Assembly (NCBI RefSeq): GCF_900103285.1
Contig: NZ_FNGS01000005.1
Span: forward strand, 244,579-308,578
Direction: 5' to 3'
Length of the DNA stretch: 64,000 bases
DNA from: Siphonobacter aquaeclarae
Lineage (GTDB): Bacteria > Bacteroidota > Bacteroidia > Cytophagales > Spirosomataceae
Both the position numbers and the translations under genes were made by a program. Below the pieces are notes generated by a model, which saw only the letters and a program-made list of their open reading frames with translations, was not told the origin of the DNA and made no database searches. This document shows, in pieces, positions 7,029 through 16,255 of the stretch (within the stretch, counting starts at the first letter, position 1; each line of letters opens with the position of its first letter).

Positions 7029-9116
7029 GTGAAGCGAATTCTATTTCTTCTGCTCGTATTCCCGCTGTGGGTATCCGCGCAGACCGTTCCCGGGCAGCTG
7101 CCCAATGCTCCGGGCGATATTTCCCGCAATCCGACTACCGCTCCGAAGAAGGGCGGAAAAATACTTGACGACTCGACCCAGAACATCTACGGGCCGAAGA
7201 CCACCCGCTATTTCCTGGAAGAAGATCTCTTCAATAACCGGAAAACGCTTTATCAGATTGATACCGGCTATGTCAACTTCCACCGGTATGATTACCAGGA
7301 ACGGAACGGGCGGTGGTATACCGACCTCGGCGGCATCAATACTGCACTGCGCCCGCTTTTTTTTGAAGCTCCAAAACAAATCGGCGCTCAACTCGGGTAC
7401 GACGTGTACTCTCCGTACGGCATCACGCCGTATCAGGTGAAGTATTACGATACCAAATCGCCGTTTACGCAGGTATACTATGTGCAGGGCGGGAACGGAC
7501 AGAGTATTCTGGAGTTCGATCTTTCCCGGAATGTCAACTCCCAATGGAACGTCGGGATGCACGTGGCGCGCAACGTCAGCCGGCGGCAAATTGGTCTCGG
7601 ATCGAGCTCAAGCCAGTCCGACCGCCAGCTGGCCAGCCACTGGAACTTCGTCATTCATACCAACTACCGCACCAAAAACGAGAAGTACGCGGTGCTGGCG
7701 CACTACAATATTTTCGAACATACCATTCGGGATCAGGGCGGGCTGCTGACCGCCGGAGATCCTTCCAAAGCGAAATGGGATAGTCTTTTTCTGCGGATCA
7801 ATGAAAGCTCCGAGATGCTGCCGTCTTCCCGCAGCCGGGAGCGGCGGAACCAATTGCACGTCTACCAGGAGTATGTTCCCGTAAAAGGCTTCCAGGTATA
7901 CCATGTCGGCGACTTTACCGGGCGGTTTGACCGCGCCCGCGACAATGCCTTCGCCACCGGCTATGCCAACGGATTTTACAACAACCTGGCGAATATCAGC
8001 AAAGCAGATCCCATCAAATACATCAAAAATGTTCCTCAAGCCGACTCGGTAGAAGCTACTGCGTATTACTGGCTGCTGGAGAACAAATTTGGTTTGAAGG
8101 GGTCGTTCAAGGGATTCAACTACCGGGTACATGTGAGGCGGCGGGACTACTCGCTCTCGCAGTGGTCGCGGGTGCGTCTGACCAGCACCGATACCATCCG
8201 TACTACCTTCATTCGTACCGTGCCCGATACCCTCGGCAATCCCGTACAGTTTACCGATACCTATACCGGGTATGTAACAGGCCGGATTGTGAATGTCAAC
8301 CAGAAACTGCGGCGGAATGAGAACTTCTTAGGCGCGTGGGTAGGGTACTATTTTCAGGATTCCACGCGGCTGGTAGCCGAAGGGGAGTACCTCATCGGAG
8401 CCGACTACCGCCTCCATGCCGACTACTATGGCAAATGGTTCCGGGCCAGTTTCACGAGTACCCTGAATTCGCCAACGCTGATTCAGGAGCGGTTTCTGAG
8501 CCCGATTCTGAAGTGGGACGAAAACCTCAGCAACGTCTTCACCAACCAGGTACAGGCGTCAGCTCCGCTGAAGTTCAATAACCTGTTTATCGAACCGAGC
8601 ATCCACTACAGCCTCACGAAAAACCATATCTATTTTGATACGGCTTCGGTGGCGCGTCAGGCTGGAAGCGCTATCAGCGTGTACCGGGCGGGCATTAACC
8701 TGTCGTGGAAGTATGGGAAATTCAGTACTTCACACCAGGCCTATTTCACCACTACCAGCGGTCCTGACCTGATCCGGATGCCGAGAATCCTGACGCAGTC
8801 GCGTGTGGCGCTGGATTTCGTGTATTCCAAAGTAATGTTTGTTCAGGTAGGGGTCGACGCCCACTACCGCGCCGGCTACTACGCGGATTTTTACCAGCCG
8901 ATTTCGCAGCAGTTTTACCTCAACGACAAGTATAAAGTTCCCGGATACGTACAGCTGGACGCCTTTGCCGATATTCGCATCAACCGCGTGCGCCTGACCG
9001 TGCAAATGCGCAATTTTGCTGAAGGCATTGTGCCGAAAGTCTTTTTCCCGACGCCGTACTTCCCCGGCCTCAAACGGAGCTTCAGCTTCGGAGTGATCTG
9101 GCCGCTGTTCGATTAA
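7029..9116 (+). CDS. Putative outer-membrane porin (Porin_10-like)
   Basis: A 695-residue protein starting with GTG. The signal peptide MKRILFLLLVFPLWVSAQ is followed by a Pro/Gly-rich linker and a long series of amphipathic strands with aromatic girdle residues. Examples are SQWNVGMHVARNVS, YAVLAHYNIFEHTIRD, FLGAWVGYYFQDSTRLVAEGEY and MFVQVGVDAHYRAGYYADFY. The C-terminal strand SFSFGVIWPLFD suits BAM recognition. Length and architecture match the Bacteroidota Porin_10 (PF14121-like) family, whose members are outer-membrane barrels of uncertain substrate. A TAACTTTG element lies 5 bases upstream, so the mRNA may be leaderless. It is followed 11 bases later by miaE. Confidence 0.82.
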   Translation: MKRILFLLLVFPLWVSAQTVPGQLPNAPGDISRNPTTAPKKGGKILDDSTQNIYGPKTTRYFLEEDLFNNRKTLYQIDTGYVNFHRYDYQERNGRWYTDLGGINTALRPLFFEAPKQIGAQLGYDVYSPYGITPYQVKYYDTKSPFTQVYYVQGGNGQSILEFDLSRNVNSQWNVGMHVARNVSRRQIGLGSSSSQSDRQLASHWNFVIHTNYRTKNEKYAVLAHYNIFEHTIRDQGGLLTAGDPSKAKWDSLFLRINESSEMLPSSRSRERRNQLHVYQEYVPVKGFQVYHVGDFTGRFDRARDNAFATGYANGFYNNLANISKADPIKYIKNVPQADSVEATAYYWLLENKFGLKGSFKGFNYRVHVRRRDYSLSQWSRVRLTSTDTIRTTFIRTVPDTLGNPVQFTDTYTGYVTGRIVNVNQKLRRNENFLGAWVGYYFQDSTRLVAEGEYLIGADYRLHADYYGKWFRASFTSTLNSPTLIQERFLSPILKWDENLSNVFTNQVQASAPLKFNNLFIEPSIHYSLTKNHIYFDTASVARQAGSAISVYRAGINLSWKYGKFSTSHQAYFTTTSGPDLIRMPRILTQSRVALDFVYSKVMFVQVGVDAHYRAGYYADFYQPISQQFYLNDKYKVPGYVQLDAFADIRINRVRLTVQMRNFAEGIVPKVFFPTPYFPGLKRSFSFGVIWPLFD

Positions 9117-9127
9117 TCGTCCTCTCT

Positions 9128-9709
9128 ATGCTCGGACTGAAATTGCCGACGGATCCCCGCTGGGTTCGTATCGCCGAAAAAAGCATTGAAGAAATCCTCG
9201 TCGACCATGCCTATTGCGAGCAGAAGGCTGCGTCGTCCTGCATTTCCCTGATCATTCATTATCCCGAGAAGGAAAAACTGCGCGAAGTACTCATGCCGGT
9301 CGTGACCGAGGAATGGGGGCATTTCCGGATGGTCATCCGCGAACTGGAAAAGCGGGGCTACTCCCTGGGCCGGCAACGGAACGATGAATACGTCGTCGAA
9401 CTCCGCAAGCGTATGCGAAAGGGAGGTACCATCGATCAGCAGCTCGGCGAGCACCTTTTCGTCAATGCACTCGTCGAGGCGCGTAGCTGCGAGCGCTTCC
9501 GGCTGTTGTCGGAAGAGATTTCCGACGAAAAACTCCGTGATTTTTACCGGGACCTGATGGTGTCCGAAGCAAATCATTACGTTAACTTCATTGATCTGGC
9601 GAAGGAATACCTCCCGGCCGACTATGTGAAGGTCCGCTGGCAGGAATGGCTCGCCATCGAAGCCGATATTATTGCCCGGATGGACATCCGCGGCGACCGT
9701 ATGCACTGA
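9128..9709 (+). CDS. miaE: tRNA 2-methylthio-N6-isopentenyladenosine hydroxylase (MiaE)
   Basis: A di-iron monooxygenase that hydroxylates the isopentenyl side chain of ms2i6A37 in tRNA. The 193-residue helical protein shows the ferritin-like ligand set: EILVDHAYCEQKAAS (Glu/His pair), EEWGHFRMV (ExxH), VEARSCERF and SEANHYVNF (ExxH). The N terminus LKLPTDPRWVRIAEKSIEEIL is typical of the family. The gene lies between the porin and the AddB-like gene with short gaps on either side, probably in one transcript, but no functional link is apparent. Confidence 0.9.
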   Translation: MLGLKLPTDPRWVRIAEKSIEEILVDHAYCEQKAASSCISLIIHYPEKEKLREVLMPVVTEEWGHFRMVIRELEKRGYSLGRQRNDEYVVELRKRMRKGGTIDQQLGEHLFVNALVEARSCERFRLLSEEISDEKLRDFYRDLMVSEANHYVNFIDLAKEYLPADYVKVRWQEWLAIEADIIARMDIRGDRMH

Positions 9710-9715
9710 CCACCC

Positions 9716-12586
9716 ATGCAGACATTTCTTTCTGAAGCCGCCCGGTATGTGTTCGACCGGCATCCGCTCGACGCCCTTTCCCGGCTTTGTGTGGTGCTCC
9801 CGAGCCGCCGCGCGGTTTATTTTTTCAAGCTGGAACTGGCCCGACTGGCCGACCGGCCGTTTCTCGCGCCGGAAATCCTCGCGATGGACGACTTCATCCT
9901 CCTTCGTGGTGACAGGAAGCAGGCCGACCCTGTCTCTCTGCTGTTTGAATTATATGATGTTTTCAAAGAAATCGAACCCGAGCTTGACTTCGACCGCTTC
10001 ACCAGCTGGGCGCCCGTTGTACTGCGGGATTTCGATCAGATAGACCTGTACCTGGGCAATGCAAAGGGTATTTTCGGCTGGGTACAGGCAGAAAAGGCGC
10101 TGGAGCGATGGCCGGGGGCGCCGCCCGCAGGCGAAGGCTCCGCAACGGTACGGTACTTCCGCCTCTTCGAAAATCTCTTCCGCGTGTACACCGAACTACA
10201 GAAACGTCTGGAAGAGAAAGGACTGGCCTACCGCGGTATGGCGTATCGCAACCTCGCGACGGAAGTAGACAAAGTCTTCTTCGAAAAACCGGTTCACGAT
10301 TTTCATTACTTCCTCGGATTCAATGCCTTAAGTCGCTCGGAAGAAACCATTCTCCGGAAACTTACCGGTACCGGACGGGCCGAAGCCTTGTGGGACGCCG
10401 ACTTTTTTTACCTGCGTCCCGGGCACGAAGCGGGGCGTTTTTTGCGAAACTACCTCGCCGACCCCGACCTGGGCCGCGGCGAATGGAACCGGCGTTTCCG
10501 GGATCAGGATCCCTCGACCCTGCTGCTGAGAACCAGCGCCAAACAGGTGACAGACATCGGCGTTCCCAATACCACCATGCAACCCAAAGTAGCGGCGTGG
10601 CAATTGGAAGACTGGCTCCGGAAAGGCCTGCCGGAAGCGGCAGTCGTACTGGGCGATGAAAACCTGCTGATACCCATGCTGTCGTCTTTGCCGGCTGGTA
10701 TTGAGGATTTTAACGTGACGATGGGGGTATCGTTGCGGCAGTCGCCCTTGTTTACCCTCGTCGAAAGCCTGTTTGAGTTACAGCAAAGCGGCATACGGTC
10801 GGGGAGCAAGCCGGCCTTTCCCCTGAAACACCTCATCAAAGTACTCGGCCACCCGTTTTTGCAACGCAGCAGGGCCGTCGCGCCGTTTTTGCAGGAATTG
10901 CGGAAAGGCGCAAACGTATTCGTCCGCGAGGAGGAAATCCGGGAGCTGGCGAAGGGCGACCAACTGCTGACGCTGATTTTTACGCGCTGGGAACAGGACT
11001 CCCGGCGGGCTACCCGACAGTTATACAGCCTTATTGACGCCCTCAGGCCGCTTTACGAAGGCGTGCCGGATGCTGTTGAGACAGAATACCTGTACGAGTT
11101 TTACACCATCCTCAAACGCCTGGAGGGTATTCTGAACGAACGCCGGGAACCGGTGTCCATCACTTCGTTCCGGCGGTTTCTTTTTGAACTCATCCGGCAG
11201 ACGAAAATTCCGTTCTCCGGCGAGCCCGTCGCCCCGCTGCAACTTATGGGGATGCTGGAAACGCGGTGTCTGGACTTTGAACGGGTGGTTGTTCTGTCGG
11301 TAAACGAAGGCGTCCTGCCAACGGGAAAGAAGCAAAACAGCCTGATACCGTTTGACGCCGCGCAGGAATTTGGCCTGCCTACCTACGTCGATGCCGATGC
11401 CGTAATGAGTTATCACTTTTTCCGGCTGTTGCAACGGGCGAAGGAAGTCGTACTGGTACATACCGTTCCCGCCGGCGAAGGCGCCAAGGCCGAGCCGAGC
11501 CGTTTTCTTCTTCAGATTGAACATGAGCTGGCCAAGCTAAACCCGAATCTTTCGTGGGGGGCGCGCATGGCCGAGTTCGTGCCGGAGGTTCCGCGGGAGC
11601 GGCCGGAGACCGAACTCGTCGTCCCGAAAAGCCCTGAAATACGGGAGGAAATTCTCGATCGTCTCGCAAAAAAAGGCATCTATGCGACTCATTTAAATAT
11701 GTATTACCAATGTTCGCTGAAGTATTACTTTAGTCGGATTGCCGGTATTGCCGAGGAAGAGGAGCAGACGGAATCGCTGGAGGCAAACGACTTCGGTACC
11801 TGGGTGCACGAGGTACTCGAGCAGATTGACCGGGAGATGATCCGGGAGGAAAAGCGCCGCTATACCCGGGAAGATTACGAGCGGTTTACGGCAGAAATAC
11901 CGCAGCGGCTGACGACGATCTTCAAGGAAAACTTCCCGCGTCAGGTGATGGATGAAGGCCGGAATTTGCTCCTCTTCAACGTCGCCCGCCGTATACTGAC
12001 CCATTACTTTGCCTTCCGGCAGGCGGAGCTGGAAGCGGGAAAAGAGGTTGTGGTACTCGCGCCGGAGCAGAAACTACAGGCGTCGTTTGATTACCGCGGT
12101 CGCCCGCTGCTCGTTGCCGGGAAGATCGACCGGCTGGAGCAGGTCAATGGAGATATCCGTATCGTTGATTATAAAACCGGCAAAGTAGATCCCCGGTCGG
12201 TCGACGTCAGCGATTCCCTTTCGCCGGAAGAATTACAGGAATCCTTCCTTTCCAACGACGATTGGGGCTATCTGCGGCAGCTGTGGCTCTATAAGTACCT
12301 GGTGCTCAAGCAGAATCACCGGCAGGTTGGGGGAGTGGATTTATCGGCTGACCAGACCGTCCGCCCCGGTATTATCTCGTTCCGGAACCTGGCCGCCGGA
12401 TTTATGGCACAGGAAAACCTGCGTTTTTCGGAAGAAACCGATGCGGCGACATTTCTCGCTGAAAGTGAGGTATTTCTGACGGCTTTTGTAGATGAATTAA
12501 TGGACGAAACCAAGCCGTTCCGCCAAACCGACGACCGCGACACCTGTCAGTATTGCGACTTCGTCCGGATTTGCGAACGCGATTAA
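9716..12586 (+). CDS. AddB-like PD-(D/E)XK nuclease/inactive helicase-fold protein
   Basis: A 956-residue cytoplasmic protein resembling AddB, the partner of the AddA helicase-nuclease in double-strand break repair. The N-terminal part (LCVVLPSRRAVYFFKLELARL) is helicase-like but has no good Walker A motif. The middle holds UvrD-like C-terminal features, RQTKIPFSGEPVAPLQLMGM and VVVLSVNEGVLP. The C-terminal quarter is a PD-(D/E)XK nuclease: KIDRLEQVNGDIRIVDYKTGK with the catalytic Asp and ExK-like D-Y-K. It is flanked by iron-sulphur cysteines, one in YYQCSLKYYF and three in CQYCDFVRIC. This is the AddB-type 4Fe-4S staple. No addA gene is adjacent. It ends 4 bases before the aldo/keto reductase start. 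Confidence 0.82.
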   Translation: MQTFLSEAARYVFDRHPLDALSRLCVVLPSRRAVYFFKLELARLADRPFLAPEILAMDDFILLRGDRKQADPVSLLFELYDVFKEIEPELDFDRFTSWAPVVLRDFDQIDLYLGNAKGIFGWVQAEKALERWPGAPPAGEGSATVRYFRLFENLFRVYTELQKRLEEKGLAYRGMAYRNLATEVDKVFFEKPVHDFHYFLGFNALSRSEETILRKLTGTGRAEALWDADFFYLRPGHEAGRFLRNYLADPDLGRGEWNRRFRDQDPSTLLLRTSAKQVTDIGVPNTTMQPKVAAWQLEDWLRKGLPEAAVVLGDENLLIPMLSSLPAGIEDFNVTMGVSLRQSPLFTLVESLFELQQSGIRSGSKPAFPLKHLIKVLGHPFLQRSRAVAPFLQELRKGANVFVREEEIRELAKGDQLLTLIFTRWEQDSRRATRQLYSLIDALRPLYEGVPDAVETEYLYEFYTILKRLEGILNERREPVSITSFRRFLFELIRQTKIPFSGEPVAPLQLMGMLETRCLDFERVVVLSVNEGVLPTGKKQNSLIPFDAAQEFGLPTYVDADAVMSYHFFRLLQRAKEVVLVHTVPAGEGAKAEPSRFLLQIEHELAKLNPNLSWGARMAEFVPEVPRERPETELVVPKSPEIREEILDRLAKKGIYATHLNMYYQCSLKYYFSRIAGIAEEEEQTESLEANDFGTWVHEVLEQIDREMIREEKRRYTREDYERFTAEIPQRLTTIFKENFPRQVMDEGRNLLLFNVARRILTHYFAFRQAELEAGKEVVVLAPEQKLQASFDYRGRPLLVAGKIDRLEQVNGDIRIVDYKTGKVDPRSVDVSDSLSPEELQESFLSNDDWGYLRQLWLYKYLVLKQNHRQVGGVDLSADQTVRPGIISFRNLAAGFMAQENLRFSEETDAATFLAESEVFLTAFVDELMDETKPFRQTDDRDTCQYCDFVRICERD

Positions 12587-12590
12587 CGAG

Positions 12591-13472
12591 ATGAAACAAG
12601 TAGCGCTCGGACCGCTGATAGTCAGCGAAGTAGCTTTCGGCTGCATGTCTTTGCAGGCGGGCGATACCCATGCGCCCCGGTTGCTGCAGCAGGCGCTGGA
12701 TCAGGGTATTACTTTTTTTGATACGGCGGATTTGTACGACAGGGGCGAAAACGAAGAATTGCTCGGAAAAGCCCTTGGGCATCGCCGGCAGGAATATGTT
12801 CTGGCTACGAAAGTCGGCAACGAATGGCGCGCCGATGGCAGCGGGTGGGACTGGAATCCCCGCAAAGAATACATCCTGAAAGCTGTTGAGGCAAGTCTTC
12901 GTCGCCTCCGGACCGACTACATCGACCTATACCAGCTTCACGGCGGGACCTTCGATGACCCGATCGACGAAACCATCGAAGCGTTCGAAACCCTGCGAAC
13001 GGCCGGCAAAATCCGGGCCTACGGTATTTCCTCCATTCGCCCGAATGTCATCCGGGAATGGGCGGCGCGGTCGGAAATGGTATCGGTTATGATGCAATAT
13101 GGTCTGCTGGACCGTCGCCCGGAAGAAGCCTGCCTGCCCTTACTGGCACAAAAAGGCATCGGTGTATTGGCAAGAGGAAGCCTGGCGAAGGGGTTGCTCG
13201 CGGGTAAGCCGGCTGCGCCTTTTCTTGGGTATTCCCCGGAGGAAACAAGGAGGGTAGCGCAGGTAGTAACTTCGCTGACGACCGGACAGCACAACGCCGC
13301 CGGTATTGCGATCCGGTATGCGTTGCAACGGGCGAGGGTAGCTGTTGTGGGTATTCGCACGGAAACCCAACTGAATGATGCGCTACGGGCAGGAGATACC
13401 GCACTTGCTTCCGAAGAAGTAACGCTGCTGGACCGTGTACTTCAACCCGAAACCTACCGCGATCACCGGTAG
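12591..13472 (+). CDS. Aldo/keto reductase
   Basis: A 293-residue TIM-barrel oxidoreductase that uses NAD(P)H to reduce carbonyl compounds. The catalytic tetrad is visible: Asp44 (FFDTADLYD), Tyr49, Lys74 (LATKVG) and His117 (YQLHGG). The first strand motif is VSEVAFGCMSL. The C-terminal cofactor-binding part reads ARVAVVGIRTETQLNDAL, in place of the more usual IPG segment. The substrate cannot be read from the sequence. It follows the AddB-like gene by 4 bases and precedes the oxygenase gene by 34 bases, so it is probably in the same transcript. Confidence 0.88.
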   Translation: MKQVALGPLIVSEVAFGCMSLQAGDTHAPRLLQQALDQGITFFDTADLYDRGENEELLGKALGHRRQEYVLATKVGNEWRADGSGWDWNPRKEYILKAVEASLRRLRTDYIDLYQLHGGTFDDPIDETIEAFETLRTAGKIRAYGISSIRPNVIREWAARSEMVSVMMQYGLLDRRPEEACLPLLAQKGIGVLARGSLAKGLLAGKPAAPFLGYSPEETRRVAQVVTSLTTGQHNAAGIAIRYALQRARVAVVGIRTETQLNDALRAGDTALASEEVTLLDRVLQPETYRDHR

Positions 13473-13506
13473 GGAACGATCTGCGTCTGAAAATCCTTCG
13501 CTCAGT

Positions 13507-14472
13507 ATGAATCGTCGACCCGTTAAATCCACGCGAATCTTCTCAGACGCACTGCTCGGCGCTTTCCGGCAGCAGGGAGATGAAGCGGCAGATGCGGTAG
13601 TAGCTTCGGCGGTGGCAAACGGCACGTCGCTTCCCGTTTTTTTACGACAGCGGGCCACGGGTTCTGTCCAAACCGACTATCCCGCATTTTTTACGAAAGA
13701 AGGAAAGCTACCCGGCTGGGCCGACGCCCGGAAGCTGGAGCGCGGTCGCGCCTTCTTCCGAAAACATAAACCCGAAATTGCAATACTACTGGGCTGCCTG
13801 TCCCTGCCATATTCATACCTGGGGGCGGACGGCGTGCAGGTACTGGCGCTTTCGCGCCGGATGCAGGACGATACCCGCAAACGGCTCGAAGAAACCGGCG
13901 CGTTTGTTTTCGCCATGGCGGAAGAAGGTGAGTGGGCGTCGGGCGAGGCGGTCGAACGTATCCTGAATGTGCGGCTCATGCACGCGGCGGTGCGGCGGCT
14001 TTGCCTGGAATCCGGGCGTTGGAAGGCAGAATGGGGCGTGCCGGTCAACCTGGAAGACATGGCGGGAACCAACCTGTCGTTTGGGTATCTGGTACTCAGA
14101 GGGTTGCGTAAAGGCGGTTTGCAGGCCGATGATGCCGACGAAGAAGCCTTCCTCCACCTCTGGAACGTCATCGGGGCGCTCAGCGGCGTGCCGGACGAAC
14201 TGCTTCCGCGCAATACCCGGGAAGCCTGGACGCTGGAGAGAGCGATGGTCCGCCGCCTCTTCCGCCCCACGCCCGAAGGAAGGCAACTCGCTGAAGCACT
14301 GGTTCATACCCTCGAAGCCGAAATGCCCGGCGCGATGAAAGGCATGGTTCCGGCGCGGATGCGTCTGCTGCTGGGAGACGAACTCGCCGACCTGCTGGGC
14401 CTTCCGGCAGTACCTGTTCAGCGGCGGTGGCTCGCACGGGTACCGGTACGGCTGTTTCTCCCAGCGGTTTGA
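13507..14472 (+). CDS. Oxygenase MpaB / latex-clearing-protein-like (DUF2236)
   Basis: A 321-residue protein resembling the MpaB/Lcp catalytic family (PF09995, formerly DUF2236), heme enzymes that include the rubber oxygenase Lcp. Recognisable segments are ILLGCLSLPYSYLGADGVQVL, RLMHAAVRRLCL (a candidate heme-ligand His in RxMHAxVR), WGVPVNLEDMAGTNLSFGYLVLRGL and FLHLWNVIGALSGV. The start at 13507 (MNRRPVKSTRIF) avoids overlap with the preceding gene; the frame is open back to 13435. No signal peptide is seen, unlike secreted Lcp, so a cytoplasmic role is likely. The substrate is unknown. An SCP2 sterol-carrier gene lies just downstream. Confidence 0.75.
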   Translation: MNRRPVKSTRIFSDALLGAFRQQGDEAADAVVASAVANGTSLPVFLRQRATGSVQTDYPAFFTKEGKLPGWADARKLERGRAFFRKHKPEIAILLGCLSLPYSYLGADGVQVLALSRRMQDDTRKRLEETGAFVFAMAEEGEWASGEAVERILNVRLMHAAVRRLCLESGRWKAEWGVPVNLEDMAGTNLSFGYLVLRGLRKGGLQADDADEEAFLHLWNVIGALSGVPDELLPRNTREAWTLERAMVRRLFRPTPEGRQLAEALVHTLEAEMPGAMKGMVPARMRLLLGDELADLLGLPAVPVQRRWLARVPVRLFLPAV

Positions 14473-14559
14473 TATTGTCAGGAGAAGTACACAACTTGCG
14501 GCCTTTTTGAAAGGAATACCGGAAGGGGCGAAAGGCCCCGTTACTCCATTCACACAGCT

Positions 14560-14844
14560 ATGACGTTCGCAGAAGTAGACGCCAAAATCAAGCAGCTGGC
14601 AGCCGCCAAAGGGGGCACCGGCGACATCATCAAATTCAAAACCGACGAAGGAAACATCGTCATCGGCCGTGACGGCGTGGTGACGAACGACGACGCTGAG
14701 TCGGACGTAACCATCGGCATCAGCGCAAAGGACCTGGGCAAGCTCATGACGGGCGACCTCAACCCGATGACCGCCCTGATGTTCGGAAAGATCAAGATCG
14801 AAGGCGACATGGCCGTAGCCATGAAGCTGCAAACATTGTTTTAG
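14560..14844 (+). CDS. SCP2 sterol-binding domain protein
   Basis: A 94-residue stand-alone SCP2 domain, which binds lipids or acyl-CoA in a hydrophobic tunnel. The family pattern is visible in order: N-terminal helix TFAEVDAKIKQLAAAK, strands IIKFKTDEGNIVIG and DVTIGISAKDLGKLMTG, then the signature NPMTALMFGKIKIEGDMAVAMKLQTLF. There is no signal peptide. It lies after the MpaB-like gene and is followed by a strong hairpin before mnmE. Its proximity to an oxygenase that may act on hydrophobic substrates is suggestive, but no pathway can be assigned. Confidence 0.85.
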   Translation: MTFAEVDAKIKQLAAAKGGTGDIIKFKTDEGNIVIGRDGVVTNDDAESDVTIGISAKDLGKLMTGDLNPMTALMFGKIKIEGDMAVAMKLQTLF

Positions 14845-14848
14845 TGTG

Positions 14849-14880
14849 CGGCGCGGCCGAAGGCCGCGCCGACTCTTTCT
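14849..14880 (+). terminator. GC-rich hairpin between the SCP2 gene and mnmE
   Basis: Perfect 10-base arms CGGCGCGGCC and GGCCGCGCCG with a GAA loop occupy 14849-14871, followed by ACTCTTTCTT. It begins 5 bases after the SCP2 stop and ends shortly before the mnmE ATG at 14889, so it may terminate or attenuate read-through. The T-run is imperfect. Confidence 0.5.
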
Positions 14881-14888
14881 TAACCGCC

Positions 14889-16229
14889 ATGGCTCAGAAC
14901 CAGACCATTTGCGCGCTGGCCACCCCGCCCGGCGTGGGTGCCATCGGCGTCATCCGGGTCTCCGGCCCGGAGACTTTCCCCATTGTCCAGAAGCTGTTTC
15001 GCGGCAAAAACCTGGCGGAACAGCCCGGCCATACCATTCATTTCGGCACCATCCGCGATGAACATAACGAGATCGTAGACGAAGTACTTGTCAGCGTTTT
15101 CAAGGCTCCGCATTCCTATACCAAGGAGGATTCCGTCGAAATTTCCTGCCACGCTTCCGGGTTCATCATCCAGAAAATCCTGCGGCTCCTGCTGAAAAAC
15201 GGCTGTCGCATGGCGCAAAACGGGGAGTATACCCAGCGGGCGTTTCTCAACGGCCAGCTCGACCTGGCGCAGGCTGAGGCCGTCGCTGATCTCATCGCGT
15301 CCGATTCAGAAGCGAGTCACCGCGCGGCGATTCACCAGATACGCGGCGGTTTTTCGAAGGATATCGCGCAATTGCGGGAGCAGTTGATCCATTTTGCCTC
15401 GATGATTGAGCTGGAGCTGGATTTCGGGGAAGAAGACGTGGAGTTTGCCGACCGCGACCAGCTGCGGCGGCTCATCACCGAGATCTGCCTGGCGCTGCGC
15501 CCGCTGATCGACTCCTTTGAACTGGGTAATGTGCTGAAGGAAGGCGTTCCGGTGGCGATAGTCGGTCCGCCGAACGCCGGGAAATCCACCCTCCTCAACG
15601 CGTTGCTCAACGAAGAGAAGGCCATCGTTACCGACATCGCCGGTACCACGCGCGACGTCATCGAAGACGTCCTCATTCTCGACGGCATCAAGTTCCGCAT
15701 CCTCGACACAGCGGGTATCCGCGAAACATCTGACAAGGTCGAAGCCATCGGCGTGGAGCGTTCGCTCGCCGCGATGGAAAAGGCCGATATTATTCTCAAA
15801 CTCAGCAGTGCGGACGTAGCCGATCCGGCGTTTGAAACCCTTTTTGCCGAGCGAATGGGCAGTTCAGACCGAGTAATCTCCATTCGTACCAAAGCCGATT
15901 TACCGGAGAACGAAGGAGTCGGGGCCGACCTGATCCTCTCTGCCGCCACCGGCGAAGGCATCGACGCCCTGCGCGACGCCCTCGTGACCCGCGCCCGCGG
16001 GCAACGTACCGGCGACACCGTTGTCACCAACCTCCGCCACTACGAGCACCTCACCGCCACCGACGCCGCCCTCGAACGCGCCCTCCGCGGCCTCGACTCC
16101 GGCATCACCCAGGACTGGCTCGCCATGGACATCCGGCAAGCGCTGCATCATTTGGGAGAGATTACGGGGCAGATTACGACGGATGATTTGTTGGAGGTGA
16201 TATTTTCGAAGTTTTGTATTGGGAAGTAG
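14889..16229 (+). CDS. mnmE: tRNA modification GTPase MnmE
   Basis: The GTPase partner of MnmG that installs the carboxymethylaminomethyl group on U34 of certain tRNAs. The start at 14889 (MAQNQTICALATPPG) matches the conserved N terminus; the open frame runs back to a GTG at 14844 inside the SCP2 stop region. Domains are the N-terminal formyl-THF-binding domain, the central helical domain (YTQRAFLNGQLDLAQAEAVA) and an inserted Ras-like G domain with G1 GPPNAGKST (about residue 226), DIAGTTRD and DTAGIRE. The C terminus is the diagnostic FCIGK. The length is 446 residues. The AT-rich accessory island starts immediately after its stop. Confidence 0.96.
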   Translation: MAQNQTICALATPPGVGAIGVIRVSGPETFPIVQKLFRGKNLAEQPGHTIHFGTIRDEHNEIVDEVLVSVFKAPHSYTKEDSVEISCHASGFIIQKILRLLLKNGCRMAQNGEYTQRAFLNGQLDLAQAEAVADLIASDSEASHRAAIHQIRGGFSKDIAQLREQLIHFASMIELELDFGEEDVEFADRDQLRRLITEICLALRPLIDSFELGNVLKEGVPVAIVGPPNAGKSTLLNALLNEEKAIVTDIAGTTRDVIEDVLILDGIKFRILDTAGIRETSDKVEAIGVERSLAAMEKADIILKLSSADVADPAFETLFAERMGSSDRVISIRTKADLPENEGVGADLILSAATGEGIDALRDALVTRARGQRTGDTVVTNLRHYEHLTATDAALERALRGLDSGITQDWLAMDIRQALHHLGEITGQITTDDLLEVIFSKFCIGK

Positions 16230-16255
16230 CGGCTTTCTTTCCTTTGTTTCACAAC

